DNA of 64,000 nucleotides from Apodospora peruviana. Lineage: Eukaryota; Ascomycota; Sordariomycetes; Sordariales; Lasiosphaeriaceae. The notes beneath the pieces are model-generated. The model was not told the DNA's origin, ran no database searches, and was given only the letters and a program-made list of their open reading frames with translations. Below, one piece after another: positions 1 through 11,044 of this stretch (the first letter of the stretch is position 1; each line of letters begins with the position of its first letter). Position numbers and translations under genes: made by a program. The stretch is from contig JAUEDM010000006.1 in NCBI GenBank assembly GCA_033439685.1, positions 1,178,001-1,242,000 of the forward strand, written 5' to 3'.

Positions 1-1590
1 CCTTTCCATCTTGGCGATGTACGCTGCGTGCTTGGCGGCGACCTCAGCCTCGGCTCGTTCCTGCTGGGCCGCGATGGCCTCCTCGTTCCAGATGTCGAGC
101 ACCTCGGCAGCCATGTCGGAATCGTCGAACTCGACGGCGCGCTGTTGAAGCTGCTCATTGTCGCGTTTCGTGAGGATGGCATTGAAGCGCCAGTTCGCGA
201 TCGAGAACCTGATGAGTTTATCCGCATCGCGCATCCTGAACTCGTCCAATTGCACCTCCAGCCACTCGGCATCGGGCAGCTCTTCACGAGATGATTGAAT
301 AAACAGCTGCGGCTCATCCTGCGTTTGCGGCGTGGTGTCGCTAGCACCGCGGAAAACGTCGGATCCGGAGTGGTGGACGAGGTCGGCCGTGTCGCCGGCC
401 GTCGAAGCGTCTAGTTCTTTGTTGTCGGTTCTGTCTTCAGGTTCGGCCTCGGAAACATCCGCATCCGTATCCCCCTCTTCCTCGCCCTCGACTGGAACTT
501 CAAATCTGCCGTCGTCGCGGCCCACTTTCCTGGCCCTTTCCATAACCGGGACATGCGCCTGAAAAGGCAAGACCGGAAGATCCTGCGTGGTGTCTTCGGG
601 CTCATCGTCCTCCTCCTCATCGGGGTGGTAATCGCCGCTCGTGACGCGACTGAGCGCATGCGCTGCGCGCAAAACAGGGTTGGTTGGTCTTTCATCGTGC
701 TTATGCAGCCGGCGACGGTCATTGTACTCCTTTCGGAGAGCCTGAAGTCCACCGCCCCCGACATCGCCACTGCTGTTCTCCCCCTCCTGGAGGTGATTAT
801 TATGTTGTTGCGCATCAATATCGTAGTCCGTAAACGAAGCCGATCGAGCGCGAGCAGTAGTGGGAGGAGCCGGACGAATAGGCAGATCATACTGTTCACC
901 AGTGGCGCCGGTAGCGAGAGGAGAAAAGAGTCGTCGCGCGAGAGGTCGCGAGACGGAACTGTGCCTCCGCTGTCGACGACCGTGGGATGGTGCAACCCGG
1001 CGCCGACCACCAAAATCTTCCAAAGAGCTGGTCGTCTGGTCATCATCATCTTCTCCTCTGCTAAAGGTACCAGCACCAGCTGCAGCACCAATCCCAACAG
1101 ACCGGACCGACACCGACCGTTGCGCGGGCGACTGTTCGTACGACGAGACTTGCTGAGGAGGACTAGACGGATAGCAATCGATCGTGATGCCCATTCCTCC
1201 TAGGACAGACCTAAACTTGTCGCCGAGCGTCTCGCCGGATCGCTGGCCCCCGATCTTGAAGATGAGGCGCGAGATGTGCGAGGGCGCATGGTCCGGGTCG
1301 TAGCCATGGTCGGGCAGGACCTGCTCGGCCGCCTGGAACAAAGCGTTGGTCGGGAGGCGGTCGCGCTCGGGCAGGTCGGGGTATATGGACTCGGCGAGCT
1401 CGACGATGTCGTAAAGGAGTCTAACGTCCTCGTCCGAGTAGAATGGCTCGTTATGTTGTTGCTGTTGGCTGGTATTTGCGACAACTGGCGGCGAGAAAGA
1501 AGTAGTTGTATCGGTTGTAGTAGTAGGGAGCTGCTGCCCGACGACTGCCCTGCCGTCTGCTCGGAGGGGCAGAGAGGAGTGAGGCGGCAT
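1..1590 (-). CDS. SFI1: SFI1-like centrin-binding spindle pole protein (partial, runs off the left edge)
   Basis: The reverse strand is open in one frame from an ATG at 1590 to base 1, so only the N-terminal ~530 residues are present. Residues ~55-120 form a compact helical block (FYSDEDVRLLYDIVEL, then SHISRLIFKIGGQRSGETL). A long disordered acidic/Ser-rich stretch follows. The last ~80 residues seen begin a helical array with tryptophan-spaced segments (ANWRFNAILTKRDNEQLQQR, LDIWNEEAI), as expected for SFI1 repeats, which bind centrin/Cdc31 at the spindle pole body and drive its duplication. The family call rests on this layout and is inference. The frame stays open upstream of 1590 without another ATG that I could find, so an upstream exon is possible. 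It is divergent from the small gene at 2181. Confidence 0.62.
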   Translation of the reverse strand, partial: MPPHSSLPLRADGRAVVGQQLPTTTTDTTTSFSPPVVANTSQQQQHNEPFYSDEDVRLLYDIVELAESIYPDLPERDRLPTNALFQAAEQVLPDHGYDPDHAPSHISRLIFKIGGQRSGETLGDKFRSVLGGMGITIDCYPSSPPQQVSSYEQSPAQRSVSVRSVGIGAAAGAGTFSRGEDDDDQTTSSLEDFGGRRRVAPSHGRRQRRHSSVSRPLARRLFSPLATGATGEQYDLPIRPAPPTTARARSASFTDYDIDAQQHNNHLQEGENSSGDVGGGGLQALRKEYNDRRRLHKHDERPTNPVLRAAHALSRVTSGDYHPDEEEDDEPEDTTQDLPVLPFQAHVPVMERARKVGRDDGRFEVPVEGEEEGDTDADVSEAEPEDRTDNKELDASTAGDTADLVHHSGSDVFRGASDTTPQTQDEPQLFIQSSREELPDAEWLEVQLDEFRMRDADKLIRFSIANWRFNAILTKRDNEQLQQRAVEFDDSDMAAEVLDIWNEEAIAAQQERAEAEVAAKHAAYIAKMER

Positions 1591-2180
1591 GTGAGAGGGC
1601 GCCACCTCGTAGAAGGCATTATCGGCGGTAGAATTTCGATGCGAAGAAGAAGCAAGCGGCGGCGGACTGTGCGACGGGGTGACAAAAAAAGTAGAGAATA
1701 ATTTGTTGGCTTGGTTTGTTGTTTGCCAAATTGGAAATGCCGTATTGAAAAAAAAAGAGAATTTCAAAAAAGCAATTAGGAGGGGGGAAACCTGAATTGG
1801 TCGCGCGAGTTTGCGACAACAAAGAAAAGTGGCAGCGAGAATCGATTGGCAAATAAGACCCCCTTGAAAGACACGAGAAGTTGGACAAGTTTGACCGACG
1901 TGGGGCGGCGCGTCAAAGAAAAAGGGGAGCTGCTGTGGGCGCGTAAAGCGGCCCGACCGCGTCAAGCTGGGGGGCTGGCAACGCCTGGGCAGAGCTAGCT
2001 CTGAAACGTAGAACGTTAGGATGAAACCTAAATTTCAGTGCAGATTCCGCCATCAAGACAGTACTGAACTAACTTCATCAGGTTTGGATGACTTCATCGA
2101 GTTTCATTCCACTGGCAACACCAGCACCCGCTTTGGTGATTCGAATTCCACATCATCATTGCCAGTCCAGACCTATCACA
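1591..2180. promoter_or_regulatory. Divergent intergenic region SFI1-like / NDUFAF8-like
   Basis: About 590 bases between two divergent starts. It is purine-rich on the + strand, with A-runs at 1681-1690 and 1748-1760. No gene or clear motif was found. Confidence 0.4.
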
Positions 2181-2522
2181 ATGCCGGCCATACAAGCCCC
2201 TCGGCCCATCCAGCGGTTTGCTACAGCTGTATCCAAATGTACACCAGAGGTAAATGAATTGATTTCCTCTACACGATATCTCCTTCAAGTAGAACAGTTG
2301 AGTTACTGACTGATCATCATGTATGCATAACAGGCCGCTGTCTACGGCAAATGCGTAGTCGCCGATTATAACTCAGTCCACAAGGACCAGTGCGCCAAAG
2401 AGTTCATGAAACTCAAAGACTGCTACCTGGTATGAGCTGTTCTTCTCTTCAAGTTCTAATCACGCTCAATGCGATATAAGCTCATCACAAAAACACAGGC
2501 CGCATCAAAGGGGGCTAGATAA
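2181..2522 (+). CDS. NDUFAF8: NDUFAF8-like twin-CX9C mitochondrial protein
   Basis: Three exons: 2181-2249, 2334-2429 and 2499-2522, with GT..AG introns between, give a 62-residue protein. It carries two CX9C motifs: C20-TPEAAVYGK-C30 and CAKEFMKLKDC near the C-terminus. Such twin-CX9C (CHCH) proteins are imported into the mitochondrial intermembrane space and oxidised by the Mia40 relay. The pattern AAVYGKCV, then CAKEF, then a hydrophobic residue before the final Cys resembles human NDUFAF8, a complex I assembly factor that works with NDUFAF5. The resemblance is by eye, from known family sequences. The short last exon encodes only AASKGAR and the stop. It could be another small CHCH protein, but the spacing fits NDUFAF8 best. 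Confidence 0.72.
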
Positions 2523-2746
2523 CTCAACAAAAATAAAACAAATCAAAAATAGAATAACCCACATTTTGACCTCCGATGACTTCTCTTACATGTTGATCTA
2601 TGCTCAATTCTCCAGTGAACAAACACTACAGTCGCAATTGTACACGCTCATTCATTGTTTCATAACATAGCTTTTATTGGATTTCATAGCTTGTATCCGT
2701 TGCTCGCTAGTACATCATGACCCTTTCCCCCCTACTTCACCCAACC

Positions 2747-5700
2747 TCACAAACTAAGCAGCCGTAGCATAAAAGTAGCCTTGTGAACCTCCTGCTCCTC
2801 TTCCGCAATAACACCTTCCTCGTTCCGATCCGGGATTTGGCCCTCCACATGGGTTACCTCGTGCTTGTCCAACGGCCTGCGCAGCGCCTTGGCAATGGCC
2901 TGCGTATGCGACTCAAACACCTTCTCCAGCCCAATATCCTCCGGGTCGGACAGCACCCTGTACTCCATCTTGACATCGTCCGTGGTTTGGAGGTTCGCTT
3001 TCTTGCGGAGGCGCTGCACCCGGTTGATGATCTCACGAGCGAGGCCCTCCTCGGCGAGACCGGGGTAGATCTCCACGTCAAGAATAGTAAGCACATCGTT
3101 GTCGGTGTTGGTCTCGAGGTTCTTGGACGACTCGTCCTCCTTCAGACCGCGCCTGACCACCAAGTCTCCCTCCTCGAGCGTGATGCCATCCACAACAATC
3201 TTCTTGTCCATGACATAGCCGTGGGCCTGCTCGCTCGTGACGCCGGGAAGCGCCTTCTTGACCCGACCCATGTCCTTCTTGAGCTTCTTGCCGAGAACTG
3301 GCCAGTCGGCCGACACGCTATACTGGACGTTGTGCTTGGCCTCATCCGATGTCAGCACCAGGCTCTGGATGTTCAGCTCCTCGGTTATGTATCCTTCGAG
3401 AGACTTGACGTCGTCCAGGTACTGCTGATCGTGGTGGATGACGACCAGCGTCTTAAGCGGCTGCTTTAGGCCGACCGACCGCCTCTCGCGGGAGTATCTG
3501 CCTAGCTCAATGACCTTTTGCATCCGCTGCACCCTCCGCTCGACATCTGGATTGAAGAGCTCCTCGCGGACCTGAGGAAAAGGAAGGAAGTGAACGCTGC
3601 GAGCATCTTCACCTTGGATCTCCTTGGGGATGTAGGGAACGAGTTTGAGGTAGATAGTATCGGTCAGGAACGGAGTAAAGGGTGCCAGACCACGGCACAG
3701 AGTATACAGGACCTCGAAGAGCGTGTTGAGAGCGTGAAGCGTGTCATCCAGTCCGTTCTCGCCCTTCAAGCGCTTCCGGTTAAAGCGAATATACCAGTTT
3801 GTAGTGTTGTCGATCAGCTCCAGCAGCTTCGGTACAACCGTGTACAAACGGTAACCTGTAGGTTGCGTTAGCTTGGGGTCTGTATTTTAGGGGTTAGGGG
3901 GCACTGACCATTCATTTCTTCGTTAACGAACTTGAGTAGACTCTGGCAACTCGCCAAGATCCATTTGTCCATGACATTGGTGTTCTTGGCTTCGGCCTTG
4001 GGATCAAAGACGAAATCAATATTCTCCACCTTCTTGAGCAGGCTGACTTGTCCGTCAAAGAACTTGTAGCTGTTCCAGAGCGGGAGAAGAACCTTTGCGA
4101 CAACATCCTTCACGCCAGCTTCCTTAAATCGTAGAGGCTCTGCTCTGACGACCGGTGAGTTGATGAGATAGAGACGAAGTGCATCAGAGCCATATTTAGA
4201 CATGACGAGGTTGGGATCAGGGTAGTTCTTGAGCCGCTTTGACATCTTCTTTCCGTCTTCAGCCAACACGATACCGTTGACAACACAGTTCTTGAAAGGG
4301 GAGACTCCAAAGAGGTGGGTTCCCAGGACCAAGAGAGTGTAGAACCATCCTCTTGTCTGGTCGAGACCTTCTGCGATAAAGTCACCGGGGAAGGATTTCT
4401 CAAACTTGTCAACATTCTCGAACGGATAATGCTGGCTAGCGTATGGCATACTTCCAGACTCAAACCAGCAGTCAAAGACCTCTTCAATACGCCTGAGAGT
4501 TCCCTTGCCCTGCTTGCTGGGAATGGTGATATGGTCAATTTTGTCGCGATGGAGGTCCGTGAGTTCACCCTCGTAGCCACTCAGCTTCTTGAGCTCCTCA
4601 ACGCTGCCGATGCACACTCGCTCCTCCAGATCATCGCTGACCCACAACGGGATAGGGGTTCCCCAATACCGGTTGCGACCAACGTTCCAGTCACGGGCAT
4701 TGGCGATCCAGCTGCCAAACCGCTTCTCCTTGACGAAATTAGGAACCCAGTGCGATCCCTCAATGTTCTTCAACATGTCCGGGATGATATCGGGGATGCG
4801 GATAAACCACGAAGGGACGGCCTTGTAAATGAGCGGGGTGTCTGAGCGATAGCACATTGGGTAGGAATGCTTCAGTTGCGAGTCGACAATCAATCTTCCG
4901 GTACCTTTCAGGTACTTGATGATGTGCTTATCGGCTTCCTTTACGTGCATACCGGCAAAATCGGACACTTTGCTGGTGAAGATGCCGGACTCATCCACCG
5001 GGTCAGGGGGCGGACGCTTCTCAGTGACGACACCAGCCTCAAGAGCAACGTTGTAATCTTCCTCACCAAATGCTGGCGCTTGGTGAACAATACCGGTACC
5101 ACTGTCGTCGGTGACGTATTTTGCGTTGAACACACGGAATGCAATATCCTTGTATTCTTCGTAAAAGTAGTTGAACAAAGGCTCGTACTGCCAGCCCAAC
5201 ATATCCTTGCCCTTGATCTTTTCAAGAACCTTGAACTTGGCCTTCTTCGGATCCTTGTATAGTGTCCCTAGAAGCTTCTCGAGAAGGATGTAATTCTTTC
5301 CGGATTTTTCGTCGTGGATCTTGATGTACTCGAAATCGGGATGCGCCGCCAGTCCAGTGTGGGACGGCAACGTCCAAGGCGTGGTGGTCCACGCGAGGAG
5401 ACTGGTCTCCGGGTCCTTCAAAAGCGGGAAAGAAACGACAACAGCTGGGTCTGTCACGTCCTGATAGTTCTGGTTCGCCTCGAAGTTGCTCAGCGCAGTC
5501 GTCAGCGCGGTCGAGTATGGCATCACCCGATAGCCCTGGTACACCTGGCCCTTGTCAAAAAGCTGCTTGAACACCCACCACTCTGACTCCATAAATGTCG
5601 GGTCCATCGTCTTGTAGTCGTTGTCGAAGTCGATCCAGCGACCCAATCGCTCAATGGTGTGGCGCCACTCCTCGCGATACCGCATGACAATCGAACGGCA

Positions 5701-6102
5701 CTCGGAGTTGTACTTCTCGAGGCCCATCTCCATGACGGCGGCCTTGCCGGAGATACCAAGCTTCTTGTCGATCTCGTGTTCAATAGGCAGGCCATGGGTA
5801 TCCCAACCGAAGCGCCGCTCCACGTGGAAGCCCTTCATGGACCAGTATCTCGGGATGATGTCTTTGATGGTGGAAGCAAGGAGATGGCCATAATGGGGGA
5901 GACCGGTGGCGAACGGGGGACCATCGTAGAAGGTATAGAGAGGTCGGCCCTCAGACATCTCAACCTGATATGCATATTAGTACGCGGGCGCTGGTTGAGG
6001 CCACACGAAACAGCGGTTTGCGCCTACCTGGCGTTCAAAGGCCTTGATCTCGCGCCATCTCTCGATGGTGTTCTCCTCCTCTTTGGGGAAATCGATCGAC
6101 AT
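2747..6102 (-). CDS. ILS1: Cytosolic isoleucyl-tRNA synthetase
   Basis: Three exons on the reverse strand, 6102-6028, 5964-3909 and 3855-2747, give 1079 residues, the usual length for eukaryotic cytosolic IleRS. It charges tRNA-Ile with isoleucine. The class I Rossmann fold shows the HIGH-type motif PHYGHLLAST near residue 48 and the KMSKS-type motif GKKMSKRLKN near residue 598. The CP1 editing domain lies between them, with the conserved threonine-rich WTTTPWTLPSHTGL block. The anticodon-binding domain and eukaryote-type C-terminal extension follow. The N-terminus MSIDFPKEEENTIERWREI has no mitochondrial presequence, which supports the cytosolic enzyme. The introns fall after residue 25 and in the anticodon-binding domain. 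It is divergent from HYM1, with ~850 bases between the starts. Confidence 0.96.
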
Positions 6103-6953
6103 GTTGGGCCAATTGCTAATTCACAGTGTGCGGTTTGGTCCAAGACTTGGCCGGTATTGTAGTTTGGGTGGATTTCCTCGACACTGGGTAGGGAAATGGT
6201 GGGTTTTGTCGAGAAAACGAAGCTTGACTCACTTCGCTGCCACACTCCGGGGTAAATAAATTTCAATGTGTGACTCGTTTCGAGACCTCCCGTTTCACTG
6301 GCCGCGCTGGTTTGGAGGGGCAGATGGGGGGTGCGGGGTCAAGTCGCCCGCAATGGACCCCATCTCGTAGCAACCGTTACAACCCAATATGTCATTGACT
6401 ATTAAAGCAGTACATGATAACTGCGCTATTTTAAGGCAGTGTTTGACACCGGGGCCAAGTACTACGCTAGCTAGGTGGGGACCGGGACAGCCCAGGTTGA
6501 CAGCTGGAGTTTAGTGGGGTTGATATACCCGTACCCCATGCAGTGTGGCATTTAGCGCCCGTGCATCCCCTGTCACCACCCTGGCTGTCGGTGCCGTAGC
6601 AGCGAACAACAACATCCTGGGGCCTGCTGGGCCGTCTCGCCTATTGAAGTGGACGAACGAGGCCGAATTCATAACAAAAGCCCATTCGATTGTTGCTGAC
6701 CGGACAAAACCGCTTGACGATTTCTTTCAATTTCTTGCCGTGGATCGCGTGCCTTATACGTGTATAAGCTGTCCAAAGACTTCTAAACATTTCCATTCGA
6801 GCAACAGCCTGGGACTTCTCAATTTCCGGTCTCCTTTTCAGGTTTCTGAGCCGCTCCCTGCGCAAGGGTTATTAGCAGTCGCCGATGTTCTCCGCCTCGA
6901 CCCTTTCTATACTCTTGACGAGGCCTCAGTAACTCCTCAACATCCCGGCTGGT
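6103..6953. promoter_or_regulatory. Divergent intergenic region ILS1 / HYM1
   Basis: 850 bases between two divergent housekeeping genes. The short open frames here (for example from 6545) lack coding character. It holds the 5' leaders of both genes; no specific motif is called. Confidence 0.4.
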
Positions 6954-8269
6954 ATGGCGTTTCTTTTTGGAAGAGCGCGGGCGAGGACGAACGCTGTAGA
7001 CCTCCCCAAGCAAGCAAGGGATCAACTTGGGAAGCTCGAGGGACCTGCGGCCGCCGCAAAGGTAGATAGACGGGTGTCCTGCGCTCTGGCCGTCCCATGT
7101 ATGATACCCAGGCTGACTTTAGTCCTATTAGCCAGACGAACTCGCAAAGACGCTCTCCTCGATCAAGCAGTTACTCCAAGGGACCCACGGTTCGTAATCA
7201 CTCCGGGTCCAGGCGCCTTTCCAACGGCGTTAAAGCCCAACGGCTAACAGTCTGGCAGAAGTAGAAACCAGTCCCGAGCAGCTATTCCAATTGGTGAACG
7301 GCATAATCGAAGAAGACCTTCTCTACCTCCTCGCCGTAAACCTCTTCAGACTGCCCTTCGAGTCACGGAAAGACACGCAGGTTATCTTCTCCTACGTCTT
7401 CCGTTTCCGGTCGCCAACATCACCGCCCAAGAACGAGCCTCTCGCGCTTACATACGTCATCGAACAGCGGCCCCAAGTGTTGGTGGAGTTATGTAGAGGC
7501 TACGATCATAAGGAGAGCGCCACGCCCGCCGGGACGGTCCTCCGGGAGGTCCTAAAGAGCGAGGCTGCGGCCGCCATAATCCTGTATGACGACGGTGACC
7601 TGCCGGGGTCGAGCGCATGGGGGATTTCCAAGATTGACAGGGGCCGGCAACAGAGTGGTAATGGTGTGTTCTGGGCATTCTTCGACTGGATTGATAAGAG
7701 CTCCTTTGAAGTTGCCGCGGATGCGTTTACCACTTTCCGGGTAAGGCTCCTTTCCTCCCTGGAGAGTAAACAAAGCCCATTTTCGGTAACTAACAGAAAC
7801 AAAGGAACTCCTGACCAAACACAAGGAACTAGTCCCCAACTATCTGGCGGTCAACTTTGACCAGTTCTTCGACAGGTACAATAATATCCTGGTGCAGTCC
7901 AACAGCTACGTGACCAAGCGGCAGTCCATCAAGCTCCTGGGCGAGATCCTGCTGGATCGCTCAAACTACAACGTCATGACCGCCTATGTCGACAGGGGCG
8001 AGCACCTCAAGATCTGCATGAATTTGTTGAGGGACGACCGTAAGATGGTGCAGTACGAGGGCTTTCACGTATTCAAGGTCTTTGTGGCGAACCCGCACAA
8101 GTCGGTTCCCGTGCAAAAGATTTTGTTGATGAATAGGGAGAAGCTGTTGCATTTCCTGTCGCATTTTCTCGAGGACCGGACGGACGACGAGCAGTTTATT
8201 GACGAGAGGGAGTTTTTGATCAAGCAAATCAGGAATATGCCCGCCACGCCGGTTCCGCCTCAGCGCTAG
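6954..8269 (+). CDS. HYM1: HYM1 / Mo25-family scaffold protein
   Basis: Four exons, 6954-7061, 7132-7189, 7259-7740 and 7805-8269, give 370 residues, close to other fungal Mo25 proteins. Mo25/Hym1 is an armadillo-like helical scaffold that binds and activates germinal-centre kinases. In fungi it belongs to the RAM/MOR network (with Cot1/Cbk1 and its upstream kinase) that controls polarity, septation and cell separation. Diagnostic blocks are MAFLFGRARART at the start, IIEEDLLYLLAVNLFRLPFE, FRFRSPTSPPKNEPLALTY, a GYDHKE..AGTVLREVLK stretch, and the terminal FDRYNNILVQSNSYVTKRQS through EGFHVFKVFVANPHKS. Exon 3 must start at 7259, since using the AG at 7249-7250 brings in a stop. Intron 1 has a GCTGAC branch-like site. 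Confidence 0.93.
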
Positions 8270-9330
8270 TACTAGTTTATGGCAGGAATAGTGGGAAGGA
8301 CGGGGTAGTAAATAAAGAATACGGCGGGATGTGAAACATGAAGCGAGATATATAGAGTTGAGAAAACATTCACGAGAAACGAGCATTTTATGTCGGGTAG
8401 GTATGGTAGATAGGGTATGCATGATGCCTAGGTAACTACCTAATTACAAGGTATTACTTCTTATTACTTTGTACCATGCGAGCAAGGGGTTGGGGGGAAA
8501 GAGTGTGTGTTGATTTCAGAGTTCTGGACTGTCAACTACTGATGATGGGTCGATTCATTTGCTAAGTTGTTTGGGTACGTTGTTGCGATATACCACTCTC
8601 ATACAGCCTTTGTTTCTTCATTCATATCAAGTCTCTGTAGATCATAGGCTAGAATAAATCTAGACTCTCGACTACCATCCTCATCCGTCACAAGCTGGGA
8701 GGGAAAACTTAGGAGATGAAGCAATTCATTGATATTATATCCGGTATTCATTCTCTTTCTTTTTCTCTATCAGCAAGACAGTGAGAGAAATGTTTTTCTG
8801 CTCCCCTCGCTTACTCTGCTGCTTGCTATGTCGTATTGTTTTTTTGTTCGCTCGCCGTGCTTTGTGATCCCTCGTTCCTAAGACACATCTCTTGTGGTCT
8901 TTTTCCCATGTGTGTCACCACCTCTGATGGCTTTTCAGTTCCTCGTAGCAATCGACGGAGTGTGATGCGTGGGTATGCTCTCCCAGCTAGCTGGTAGGTA
9001 CGTATCTGACCTCAGCTCTCACGGGAATCAAACGAAAAAAAGATGCCTGCCGGTAGCAGCAGTACACAAGCAGAACCACCCCAACCACTTTGTTTCCAAT
9101 GAAAAAGCTATACCCAAATACAATGTTTTCTCTATGTCTGCACCAACGCTCGCTTGATGAAGCCAAATCCAAAAGCAGGAAAAATTCCAGACCGCGAGCA
9201 AAAGAACCAAAACCAAGTCCAGCGTTTCCTTGCGGGTTGAACCAAACAGGCAGTCCCTAGAGACAACATGATAGCCATATGTCGACAGACAGACATACAG
9301 ACTACTTTCGCTTCTTTTCACGAAAACCCG
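8270..9330. other. Intergenic region, no gene seen
   Basis: About 1.06 kb of T-rich, low-GC sequence between the convergent HYM1 and the hypothetical gene at 9331. It presumably carries both 3' UTRs. The short frames on both strands show no family resemblance. Confidence 0.5.
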
Positions 9331-10788
9331 CTACGCCGCAGTGTCCGGCACATGCTTCACAGGGAGTCCAGAGTCATCAATCATGCGACCCGAAAAGCTC
9401 AGATCATCTGAGAAGACGCCAGTGGCTTCCGTGATGAACGCGTCAAAGAAAGGACGACGGTCTGACGACGAGTCGTTGGTTGCAAAGAACCGGATTATGC
9501 CCCCGCGAGTGCCTTTCACTTTATCAGAGTCCGTTAGGCATTGAAACGTGAAATTGAAGCTGATGGTTGGTTGACGAGTCGTGGTTTCGGTGTTGCCACT
9601 GCCACTGCCACTTCCGTTGCTGTTGCTGTTGTCGTTGTTGGTGGCGACTATTGCTGGAGCAGCAGCATCAGCTGTTGCGGTACCTGGAAAGTCGTAGATA
9701 TCAGGGGCAGCAATGGGCTTGGAGGGCTCAAGTTTGACTTTCTTACCAGGGCGGCGGGATGATGATGATAATTCTTTGATTCTTGCTGTCGCCGCTGCCG
9801 CTGCTGTTCTTGTGGTTCTTCTTATAGGAGGTGTAGATGCTGCTGCAGCTGCAGCAGAGAGTCGTTTCGTAGCAGCAGCAGCAGCAGCAGTGGGCTTCAA
9901 GTTGGAGGGCCTAAGTTGTGCTTTCTTACGAGGAGGGGGGGATGAAAATGATTTTTCTGGTGGTCCCTTGCGCTTATTGTTGACCGGTGATCTGCCATCT
10001 CCGCCGTCGCCGGCCTGCTTGATTATATACCCCCCACTTATGTAGTCGGAACTTCTATACGTAACCAGGTCCTCCTAGTACGGCCCGATGCGTATTGGGC
10101 CATGGATGTCGCTGCCGATATGCAATGCCCCGTACAGCATGTTGTCTCCGTCCTTGGCGGAGTCAACACGGAGCCTGGACTGGTCGTCGGCCTGCTGATC
10201 ATGACCTGAACAACGCCCCTGGACGGCTGGGCACTCGACGGCGTAGGTTCCGACGTAAAGCTCCAGGTTGAATGGTGGCTCGGGTCGGACCAGGCTGGAC
10301 TGAGGTAAAGTTGCGGCGGGATTCAGAGTCGTGTCTTCCTTCCCTTCCTCGGGCAAGGCCTCACGATACCTTTCAGGTTTGCGTCGGACACGGCCAGACG
10401 ACCGAACATTGCCGGTAGAAGGATCGCGTGCTTCCTTACTAGTGCTGGCCTCAGACTTTTTCGAATGTAAGGGCAGAAGCTTTGTATTGCTCTCGACGGC
10501 GAATTCATTCTGCGATGCGCTCAAGTTCGTGGTTAGTGGGACGAGAGCCAACTTGTTGGGCTCATTTTGCGATGCGCTCAAGTTCGTGGTTAGTGGGACG
10601 AGAGTCAACTCGTTGGGCTCATTCTGCGATGTGCTCAAGTTCGTGGTTAGTGGGATGAGAGCCAACTTGTTGGGCTCATTCTGCGATGCGCTCAAGTTCC
10701 TGGTTGATGGGGTGAGAGCCAAGTCGTTGGGCTCGTCCGGAGAAGTACCGATCTCGATGGATGGCAACGGCTCGTCGGGGTCCATCAT
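9331..10788 (-). CDS. Hypothetical repeat-containing protein interrupted by a single in-frame TAG
   Basis: I do not recognise this gene. From ATG 10788 the reverse frame runs to a TAG at 10077-10075 and then stays open in the same frame to 9331. One codon therefore separates a ~237-residue first half from a ~247-residue second half. The first half holds four 19-residue tandem repeats of the type LVPLTTNLSASQNEPNK, then a basic GRVRRKPERY patch that looks like a nuclear-localisation or AT-hook-like motif. The second half is Ala/Ser/Lys-rich (alanine runs from GCT repeats, GKKVKLEPSKP) and ends in a more ordered block (ISFNFTFQCLTDSDKVKG, IIRFFATNDSSSDRRPFFDA). The frame extends upstream to 10971, but a TATATA lies just upstream of ATG 10788. 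The TAG could be a nonsense mutation, part of an unrecognised phase-0 intron (a possible donor is GTTGAC about 95 bases upstream) or a read-through site. Confidence 0.5.
10510..10737 (-). repeat. Four tandem 57-bp coding repeats
   Basis: Four consecutive 57-bp units (about 10510-10566, 10567-10623, 10624-10680 and 10681-10737) differ at only a few positions. Each encodes 19 residues of the hypothetical protein, around the core TTNLSASQNEP. The unit length is a multiple of three, so copy-number change would keep the frame. Confidence 0.9.
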
Positions 10789-11044
10789 ATAAGAATGAAA
10801 CCGCTGCAGTTGGTTGAGAAATGATAAAAAAGCTGGATCTTGAAATGAGAGGTCACACAGTGACGAAGCTTCAGTTGGTCCAGAGGGAAAGACGAACAGA
10901 ACAAACCTAGCGAGCAACTGCCAGTATATAAAACTCGAATCACAGATGTAGTGCCTGCATTTATTATGCATGGTCTCTCACTTCCAACCGGCTCCTAAAT
11001 GTCTTTGTAGGAAGGGACGACAGAAATACCGCCCAGCCGGCTTT

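Noticed and set aside
553..1203. 216-codon forward ORF
   Set aside because: It is antisense to the SFI1-like gene, whose reverse frame reads continuously with real domain features; the forward frame is Arg/Ser-rich shadow.
2783..3469. 228-codon forward ORF
   Set aside because: Antisense shadow of the isoleucyl-tRNA synthetase C-terminus.
10510..10737. CRISPR-like regular repeats
   Set aside because: The units are directly adjacent without spacers and encode a 19-residue protein repeat in a eukaryote.
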